From NCBI GenBank assembly GCA_020430005.1, contig JAGQKQ010000084.1, forward strand, positions 1 through 7,460: a stretch of DNA of 7,460 bases, read 5' to 3'. Positions 1 to 5,800 of this stretch are shown piece by piece; position 1 is the stretch's first letter; every line of letters starts with the position of its first letter. The notes beneath the pieces are model-generated. The model was not told where the DNA came from and made no database searches. It was given only the letters and a program-made list of their open reading frames with translations. The translations under genes and the position numbers were made by a program. Source of the DNA: Candidatus Omnitrophota bacterium. Its GTDB lineage: Bacteria > Omnitrophota > Gorgyraeia > Zapsychrales > Zapsychraceae.

Positions 1-159
1 GGAAATACCAATGTTGTGAAGGTAACAACAACGTATTCAAAGAGTACAGATACGTTTACTGCCGGGGTTACCCGCTCGGAGTTGATTGATGATGAAACAA
101 CAGTCGTTGATTCTAACTCAACAATTATGAACATTGAGCAGGAGTACTGGGGCGGATAA
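1..159 (+). CDS. C-terminal fragment of a probable Flp-like pilin (5' end outside window)
   Basis: Frame 1 is open from the left edge to a TAA at 157-159, giving 52 residues rich in Thr, Ser, Asp and Glu with no cysteine. It begins GNTNVVKVTTTYSKST and ends EQEYWGG. The stretch resembles the tail of the prepilin at 1056-1370, which has ANTRVRHTLTTTTDT after its YDP motif, with the same Asn-Thr followed by a Thr-rich run. That likeness, and its position directly before a prepilin cassette, suggest the C-terminal periplasmic or extracellular part of another small Flp-type pilin. The N-terminal signature that would prove this lies outside the window. A strong terminator follows, so the gene ends its own transcript and could be made at a different level from the cassette downstream. 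The coding frame is fairly secure; the function is inferred from weak similarity only. Confidence 0.6.
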   Translation, partial: GNTNVVKVTTTYSKSTDTFTAGVTRSELIDDETTVVDSNSTIMNIEQEYWGG

Positions 160-185
160 TCACGTTGCCTTAGTTTTTTACACAT

Positions 186-236
186 AAAGCATGGCTTCTT
201 GGAGAGATTTATCTTTGAGAAGCCATGTTTTATTTT
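186..236 (+). terminator. Rho-independent terminator after the left-edge gene
   Basis: A long hairpin pairs 186-205 with 212-231. The core is a perfect 10-bp match of CATGGCTTCT (190-199) with AGAAGCCATG (218-227). It is extended inward by A-U, G-C and G-U pairs to a six-base loop, GATTTA (206-211), and outward by A-U pairs. The 3' arm runs into TTTTATTTT (228-236). It lies 27 bp after the stop codon of the upstream gene, the expected place for an intrinsic terminator. It separates that gene from the cassette beginning at 316. Confidence 0.88.
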
Positions 237-265
237 GCGCGGCGCAGTTCGTGCACACAAATTTT

Positions 266-307
266 TTGATAAATAATACAAATATTAATAATAATTGATA
301 ATATAAG
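266..307 (+). promoter_or_regulatory. AT-rich candidate promoter region for the pilin cassette
   Basis: The spacer between the terminator and the first cassette gene is strongly AT-rich from 261 on. It holds two TTGATAA copies (266-272 and 295-301). TATAAG (302-307) matches the -10 consensus at five of six positions but has no good -35 at standard spacing. TTGATA at 266-271 followed 17 bp later by TAATAA is the alternative pair and is weak. If TATAAG were the -10, transcription would start almost at the ATG at 316, giving a leaderless or very short leader. A promoter is expected here because of the terminator just upstream, but its exact position cannot be fixed by eye. Confidence 0.35.
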
Positions 308-315
308 ATAAGGCT

Positions 316-708
316 ATGTTTAGATCGCTCAAAAATAAAAAGGCTCAAGCCGTCAGCGGGGAGTACGTTCTACTGTTTTTTCTTGTCATCGGTATGATGA
401 CGGCGATGTCCATTTATTTCCGCCGTACTATCCAGGCACGGATTTATGACGCTAACGGAACCATGTTTAATATTGTTAAAGATAGAACGGCGGGGCTGAA
501 TATTGTGGGTAATCTTTATACGGAATACGAACCGTATTATGCCAATACGCAGGCTATCGTTGAGCGCAGGAATATGACAACAGAAGAACTCTTTAAAGGG
601 GGTGGGGCCAGGGTTTCTTATAATGAAGAGGTTTTTATGCGAACCAATAGTGTCACCGCACCACCCAAGGACGCCAAGCAATATGAAGAAGATATGCTTA
701 ATAACTAA
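316..708 (+). CDS. Flp/Tad-type prepilin-like protein (130 aa) with shifted Glu
   Basis: This is a small class III-type prepilin, expected to be cut on the cytoplasmic side by the Tad prepilin peptidase and inserted by its single N-terminal helix. Residues 1-9 are basic (MFRSLKNKK), followed by AQAVSGEY and a hydrophobic helix at about 17-34. The segment AMSIYFRRTIQAR (30-42) matches the prepilin at 1056 (AMQLYFRRGIQGR). Residues 71-79, YEPYYANTQ, match YDPRFANTR there. The tail is polar, without cysteine. If cleavage follows Ala10 as in its neighbours, Glu falls at mature position +6 rather than +5, a one-residue insertion. The start is forced: an in-frame TAA lies at 304-306 and no other Met precedes the helix. 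The only Shine-Dalgarno-like bases (AAGG, 310-313) sit just 2 nt from the ATG, so initiation looks weak or leaderless. The 3' end overlaps the next gene by 26 bp. It is probably a minor or structural pilin. Confidence 0.88.
   Translation: MFRSLKNKKAQAVSGEYVLLFFLVIGMMTAMSIYFRRTIQARIYDANGTMFNIVKDRTAGLNIVGNLYTEYEPYYANTQAIVERRNMTTEELFKGGGARVSYNEEVFMRTNSVTAPPKDAKQYEEDMLNN
667..671 (+). promoter_or_regulatory. Shine-Dalgarno AAGGA fixing the start at 683
   Basis: AAGGA lies 11 nt before the ATG at 683, inside the end of the preceding gene. With the position of the prepilin signature, it favours this internal ATG over the GTG at 602 or the ATG at 623. Those longer starts would add 20 to 27 residues in front of the basic leader. 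Confidence 0.6.
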
Positions 709-1045
709 GAATGGACAAACGATGGTTGAATATACCATTGTTATTGGCCTTATTGTCGTTGTTCTGTTTGCCATGAGCCCGATGATAAAACGGAGTTCCC
801 AAAGTATGATTAAGTTAGTTGCCGACCAGATTGGCAATCAGGAAAACGCGGAGGTGTTTATTAACCTCGAGGACAAAAAAGAAGCGGGACAGATATTGGA
901 GCATTCGTATATAACAACCCGATCAACGGGAGATAAAACAACGGAGGAGCTTTCCGGGCGGACAACTTATTCCTATAATGATGTGACAGAAATTACATCC
1001 AATGCGTTAATAGATCTTGGATTTACAGAACGGCAGGGAAATTAA
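683..1045 (+). CDS. Flp-type prepilin-like protein (120 aa)
   Basis: This is a canonical Flp-like prepilin. A short basic leader MKKICLITKNG is followed by QTMVEY, which puts Glu at +5 and Tyr at +6 after the predicted Gly11 cleavage site, as in Flp pilins. The hydrophobic helix spans about 18-34, then AMSPMIKR, a divergent version of the AMxxYFRR segment seen in the neighbours. An amphipathic stretch (about 40-75) leads into a Thr/Ser-rich tail (STGDKTTEELSGRTTYSYND, 81-100) of the type seen in the left-edge gene and in 1056. There is no cysteine after the leader. The reading frame is open back to 602, but I chose ATG 683 because it gives a normal-length leader and has AAGGA upstream. It overlaps the end of the previous gene by 26 bp and stops 10 bp before the next start, so translational coupling is likely. 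Probable role: a pilus subunit or minor pilin in the inner membrane and periplasm. Confidence 0.87.
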   Translation: MKKICLITKNGQTMVEYTIVIGLIVVVLFAMSPMIKRSSQSMIKLVADQIGNQENAEVFINLEDKKEAGQILEHSYITTRSTGDKTTEELSGRTTYSYNDVTEITSNALIDLGFTERQGN

Positions 1046-1048
1046 GGA
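1044..1048 (+). promoter_or_regulatory. Shine-Dalgarno AAGGA fixing the start at 1056
   Basis: AAGGA overlaps the TAA stop of the preceding gene and lies 7 nt before the ATG at 1056. It supports that ATG over the in-frame TTG at 1017, which would add 13 polar residues ahead of the leader. Confidence 0.7.
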
Positions 1049-1055
1049 CGGTATT

Positions 1056-1370
1056 ATGCTAAGAAAATTAAGACAAGGACAAAGTACTCTGGAGTATCTG
1101 GTTTTAATTATTGTTATTTTGGGATCCTTTCTGGCGATGCAGCTATATTTCCGTCGGGGAATTCAGGGTCGATGGAAATCGACACTGGACGATTTAGGGG
1201 ACCAATATGACCCCCGGTTTGCGAATACGCGTGTGAGACATACGCTTACCACAACGACAGACACGCAAATTATCGCGCATGATACAACGGATGGCACATG
1301 GACAGAGCGGATTGATAACACCAACTCTATTGAACGGAAAACAGGCTATATGTCTGTGGACAGTTATTAA
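1056..1370 (+). CDS. Flp-type prepilin (104 aa), QSTLEY class
   Basis: This is the clearest Flp-like prepilin in the window. Leader MLRKLRQG is followed by QSTLEY, with Glu at +5 and Tyr at +6 after Gly8, then a hydrophobic helix at about 14-30 and AMQLYFRRGIQGRW (28-40). The motif GRWKSTLDDLG..QYDP (38-53) recurs in the prepilin at 6878 (GRWKTTGDSMG...QYDP), showing that the two are paralogues. YDPRFANT (51-58) is shared with 316. The tail is Thr-rich (TLTTTTDT, 63-70), carries no cysteine, and resembles the left-edge fragment. Its TAA overlaps the next ATG by one base (TAATG, 1368-1372), so the next gene is probably translated by reinitiation. Likely an inner-membrane and periplasmic pilin subunit. 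Whether it is the major pilin cannot be told from the sequence; the left-edge gene is an equal candidate. Confidence 0.9.
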   Translation: MLRKLRQGQSTLEYLVLIIVILGSFLAMQLYFRRGIQGRWKSTLDDLGDQYDPRFANTRVRHTLTTTTDTQIIAHDTTDGTWTERIDNTNSIERKTGYMSVDSY

Positions 1371-2566
1371 TGAAAAAATCACTGACCCCAATTAAGAAAA
1401 AGGCACAAACGGCCATTGAGCTGGCTGTTTTCGGTGCCATTCTCATTTTTGTTCTCGGCGGTATTATACAGGTCACCCTGGGGTATAATTACCAACAAAA
1501 TCAAACACTAAGAGCAATGCGCCTGGCGATGTTACAGTCTTTCAATTATTCCGCCGGGATTGTTCCGAATCCGAACGGGGCCGATGGTACGGCTTCACGA
1601 AATAGCGCATCGGTTCTTTTTGTTGAAGATCGTTTGGTGGCCCAAAGCGGAAAATATGCGGCCATTGACAGGGTTCCCTATGTTTTTAGCGGCGGTGCGA
1701 TTCATACCAGAAATCTCTTTATGCCCGTTGAGGCCGGCGAAGATTGGAATATTCCCATATTTGATGTTTTTATTAACGGCAAGCATTTTCCTTTCAGTAC
1801 GGCCGCATTAAGAAGCCGTAATGTTGCCGGGGCACTTTTATTTACTAAAACTCCTAGGGGTGTTTCTACCTGGGATGAAGGATGTGCGGACTGTTTTGAT
1901 CTGGACCGCGACGGTAATATCGATGTTCCTATTGCCCAGAGAGCGACGTTTTCGTGGCAATGGACACCGGTGGCCTTAAATGAAATCAGTCTGGAAAACA
2001 ACCGCAATTTATTGGTGGATTTAGATGGTGATCTGAAAGAGGAACGCATTGTGGGGAAGAACGGGACGGTGTTGCAATATTTTGACCCTCAAGAAGGCGA
2101 CGTTGATTTTACGATCAATGAAAACGAGGAAAAGCCGCCCTCGGGAGTGACGACGGATATTTCCATTTTTACTTTTACCAAAGAAGGTCAGGTTTTAGAA
2201 ATTGATGAAGGAAAATTGTTCGGCCCAGACCGTCAGTATGTTCGTCAGGCCCAGCGAAGCGACCAGGTTGATATTGTTCAGAGGGTTTTTCAACTGGCCA
2301 ATGATACCAATCGATTTTGCGATGCCAGTGGACGCCCCGCGGCCAGGGTTGACGGTCTGCCCAACCCCGTCGAGGCTTGCGGTAGCTGCTTTTCTCCAGG
2401 TAATATTGCCAGGACATGTATGAACGAAGGAAACTTATCTTTGGATCCGCCTAGATATCCGGTTATCTTTGTGCGCAGCCGCATTCTTAACAAGGGTGGA
2501 CGCAAATGGGTTACCGATATCACAGACGATGACTATGTTGAAACGAATTCCGGTGTCGCAAATTAG
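1370..2566 (+). CDS. Large prepilin-like protein (398 aa) with acidic calcium-loop-like motifs
   Basis: The N-terminus is a prepilin signature: basic leader MKKSLTPIKKKA, then QTAIEL (Glu at +5) and a hydrophobic helix at about 18-37, followed by YNYQQNQTLRAMRLAM (40-54), an amphipathic continuation of the pilin helix. The rest is a long soluble domain expected on the periplasmic or outer face. It contains two acidic loops. DLDRDGNID (177-185) has Asp at 1, 3, 5 and Gly at 6, as in EF-hand, dockerin or thrombospondin type 3 calcium loops. DLDGDLKEE (217-225) is a looser one. Cysteines come as C172/C175, C317, C337/C340 and C350, so CxxC pairs flank the middle of the domain. I know no named family for the soluble domain. 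The size and layout (pilin helix plus large globular domain) suggest a minor pilin or tip component. The start is set by the TAATG junction with the previous gene; no strong Shine-Dalgarno is visible. Confidence 0.82.
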   Translation: MKKSLTPIKKKAQTAIELAVFGAILIFVLGGIIQVTLGYNYQQNQTLRAMRLAMLQSFNYSAGIVPNPNGADGTASRNSASVLFVEDRLVAQSGKYAAIDRVPYVFSGGAIHTRNLFMPVEAGEDWNIPIFDVFINGKHFPFSTAALRSRNVAGALLFTKTPRGVSTWDEGCADCFDLDRDGNIDVPIAQRATFSWQWTPVALNEISLENNRNLLVDLDGDLKEERIVGKNGTVLQYFDPQEGDVDFTINENEEKPPSGVTTDISIFTFTKEGQVLEIDEGKLFGPDRQYVRQAQRSDQVDIVQRVFQLANDTNRFCDASGRPAARVDGLPNPVEACGSCFSPGNIARTCMNEGNLSLDPPRYPVIFVRSRILNKGGRKWVTDITDDDYVETNSGVAN

Positions 2567-2574
2567 GTGAAAAA

Positions 2575-2835
2575 ATGAAGTTAATACGGAGACAACATAA
2601 AAGAACAGAAAAAGCGCAGGTCATGCTGGAGTTCACCTTTTGCATGATTGTTCTGTTGCTTATGATGTATGGCATTATCATGATTTTAAGATGGACAGGA
2701 AAATCCTACGTTGAAAGGCAGAAGGATCACGAAGCCGTATTAACACAAAATGTTCCTCCAAGAGAGCAGCTTGAAACGTATTTTCATAAGCCGACGCCAA
2801 TGAATGCCATATGGACGGGGGACATTAATTTGTAA
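2575..2835 (+). CDS. TadE-like pseudopilin (86 aa)
   Basis: This is a short protein with a basic leader (MKLIRRQHKRTEKA, 1-14), then QVMLEF with Glu at +5 and Phe at +6, and a hydrophobic helix at about 19-38 rich in Met and Leu, ending IMILRW. About 45 charged or polar residues follow. The Glu-Phe pair and the helix resemble the TadE-like family of pseudopilins (known members: QxAVEFAL-type starts), which act with TadG-like proteins in Tad pilus assembly. It sits directly before a TadG-like gene, the usual TadE-then-TadG order. AGGTGA (2565-2570) overlaps the previous stop and serves as Shine-Dalgarno 4 nt before the ATG. The protein is shorter than typical TadE proteins and lacks an extended C-terminal domain, so it could equally be a small minor pilin of the same superfamily. 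Confidence 0.8.
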   Translation: MKLIRRQHKRTEKAQVMLEFTFCMIVLLLMMYGIIMILRWTGKSYVERQKDHEAVLTQNVPPREQLETYFHKPTPMNAIWTGDINL

Positions 2836-2853
2836 ATGGTGATAGGAGTTTAG
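2836..2853 (+). other. Possible 5-codon mini-ORF whose stop overlaps the next GTG start
   Basis: Directly after the TAA of the 86-residue gene, ATG GTG ATA GGA GTT TAG encodes MVIGV. Its TAG shares one base with the GTG start of the TadG-like gene (TAGTG, 2851-2855), and the Shine-Dalgarno of that gene (AGGAG) lies inside it. It may help reinitiation or may be chance. No good ribosome site is visible for the mini-ORF itself. Confidence 0.2.
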
Positions 2854-5800
2854 TGTTGCTGCAAAGAATAAACAAAAAATTTAACAGTTTGTGGCGTCCG
2901 AAACATTTTGGAAGACTTTCCTCCAGAGGGCAGGTCGCGATTATTTTGATTTTGGTGACGGCCATCGCCCTTATTTTTTATGCGGTGGCGCTCAATTTTG
3001 GTAAGGTCAGTCAAACCAAGACGTTGACCACGGTTACGGCCGATACGGGAGCCAGTCTAATGGGATCCCAAATGGCCAGTTACGGACAGTCTGTTTATAA
3101 AACTACGTTGGGCGATTCTAAAAAGGTATGTGCGTGGTCAGGTATATTTGCCGCCATCATTAGTTTGATTGTGGCGATTATAGCGCTTGTTTTAGCCTTT
3201 GTGACTGGAGGGTTGTCATTAGCTGCGATGAGTACCCTTGAGCTACTCACCGTTGTAGCGGCAACGGCGGGCGTTATCCTTTCGGCCACTGCGCTGGCCC
3301 TTCAAATTACCTATATTCAGCCGGGGATTACGGATATGTGGAATAAGGTTGCCCAGGAAAACCTTTCCATTACTGATCAGTTTGTGGAGCAGGGGGTTCG
3401 TCACGGTCTGCAAACACTGTCTACCGATCAGGTCAAAGTTCCTGACGTGATCGATTTAGATACCGACGGAATTTGGGGATTCGATGGAAGAGTTCCAAGG
3501 GATAAGGTGCCGCGTTTCTCGGTATACTATACCGAGTTGTCACAAGGTTTCTCGACGCCGACAAATACTGACATTGAGGCTTTTGTCAATGAGCTGGAAG
3601 ATTTTATTTTAGAGGATCCTGTCAACGCTGACACATCTCCCAATTGGGGATTATATGATCCCTGGGAAGATACCTGCGGAACAGGCAGCCCACATGCCTG
3701 TTGTGCCACGCCAAGTTCAGAATGTAATCCATGTTGTGTCCCGGACTCTATTACCAATCCTTTCGGTGGGGGGAGTGTTCCTGTGCGTCCGGATTGTTGC
3801 GACACTGGCGGACCCGATGAGTGCGGGGTTTCCACATTTTGTGGCACGGACAGTCCTTACGGGGCGGGATATCCTTTTGTTTATGATCGCTTTTTGGAAA
3901 ATGAGGAGAACCTGTTCTTTTCCTTCAGGGAATTGTTAGGGACAGACGATGAACATGTTTTGTTTACTAAAGACCCGAATAATCCAAACTATGCGCCACA
4001 GGTTGCTTTAAGTCCTCTTAATCAGGAGTTTCGTATTCATGACACGACGGGGTATTATGTGAATCCGCCGTACACGCCGACGGTGCCGGATGTAAAGCGC
4101 GGTGTTTTTCCATTCTTCTATAAATTTGCACATTGGGGAGTCAGTCTGAACGCGGTTAACCCTTTACTAAATCCGGATGAATGTCATTGGTGTGATATTC
4201 GTGATGTCGTGGGATGTGTTGCCTGTGCATCGGACCATCCAAAAGAAATGCCGCAGTTGGACCTTCCTCATGATGTAACGGATTTGGATTATAATATCAC
4301 CTATTTTGTCGATGGGTCGACAACGCCGATTCCTGACCCGCTGCGCACACCAAGCTGGCCGCCGTTGGCGCCGGATAATGTGGTACCGACCAGTGGTATT
4401 GTTGCTCAAGATACGGCGTGTGCTCAACAGGCGTTTACGTCAGGTAATCCGGCACTTGGATTTTGGAAGCCGGGCGGTGACCGCTTCTGTTCAGCCTCGT
4501 GGCCTTATTTCGATAATTGTCCAAAACATGGCGGTGGGGTGTGTTCGGAACCGATTCCGCCGGAATTAGGGGGAGGTTCAATCCCTGTCAGTTGTAACTG
4601 TTCCGATGCCGGCGCACCGTCTGCTGATAATTTCCCGGACGATATTCTGGATGATCTTGTCTATGGCCTGCCGGAATTTGTTGAGTGGGGACAGAATTTG
4701 ATTGAAGGGTATCGTCTAAATCCCGCCGTTGTCTCCGGAGAATTTGAGGAGTGGTATCAGGACGCGGCCATGTGGATCGAGCCGGGAACGGCGGATTCCG
4801 GAGCGGTTCGTCTAACAGACTGTTATGTTTGCAACGCGGAAGATGGAGCCGTGGTTGCGTGGAATAAAGAAATTCAAAGCATGATTTCGCGGCTTGAGGT
4901 GTTTTTAGACAATGGTGGTTCCGGATACACAGGAAGTGATTGTCAGGAAGTATGGTGTGTGCCACCGGGAGTTTCCTCATGTCCTGATGTGCCCGACGAA
5001 GAAAAAGCGACGTTTGATACAAATTCTAACGGTGTTCAGGGTGACTTGGAGGATGTTGTCGAATGTCTTAACTATAATGTGGAAGGGTACAATTACACGA
5101 GGGATGAAATTTATGAGATTACGGATAACGTTATTCCTAGTGCCGATCTGGTAGCCTTTAATCGCTGTTTTTATAATTGTAATGCTGCGAATTGCACCTT
5201 CGTTTCCGACGGAGGCGTTCTCCCAGACGTTCATTCAAGAGATGGAGTAACGCCGTATATAAAACCCACAACTTTGATTGATCCTAGCTTTGTTTCCGGA
5301 GACTGCGCGGTGACAAATTGGATTCCCGGCAATACCTGGTATGACGCGATTGATCAAAACCGTAAGGTCGCCGCTTTTCATTCCACCCGTGTTTCAAAGG
5401 GGAATGATTACCGCTTCCATCAGTGCGGAGAAACGTGTTCAACAGAATTTTGTTATGAATTGCCGCGTTCTTTAATTCCGTCTTCCGACTACGATCCGGA
5501 CGAGTTTCAGAATTATTTTCCACCGGTCGCCCCGAATGCCGGACATTTTGCTGACGCGCACGCTTTTCGCAATTGCCTGGATAGTTGCAATGAGGAAAAC
5601 TGTGATTTCGGAACAACATTACCCCTTAATAATAACGCCTGGTCAAGTCCTCCGACGATAAGCTATGTTAATCCGGGCGGTCTTGTAAATTGTACGTCCT
5701 GGGGAGCAGGAAACGCCTGGTATGACGCAATGGTACAAAATATCGCCCTGGCTTCCCCGCCGGATGACGCGGATCTGAAGGCCTTTTTGCGGTGTTACGA

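Noticed and set aside
602..682. Longer start (GTG 602 or ATG 623) for the prepilin at 683
   Set aside because: It would add 20 to 27 residues ahead of the basic leader and lie almost wholly inside the previous gene; ATG 683 has AAGGA upstream and gives a normal prepilin leader.
370..837. 155-codon open frame on the minus strand
   Set aside because: It lies opposite two well-supported prepilin genes, crosses their junction, and its product has no recognisable domain or signal; it is a shadow of the + strand frames.
1017..1055. TTG start at 1017 for the prepilin at 1056
   Set aside because: The 13 added residues are polar and overlap the previous gene; ATG 1056 has a well-spaced AAGGA.
3675..4226. 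Heme-binding (multiheme cytochrome) reading of the cysteine-rich regions
   Set aside because: No CxxCH motif is present; CHWCD has its His inside the pair, and the other CxxC pairs are not followed by His.
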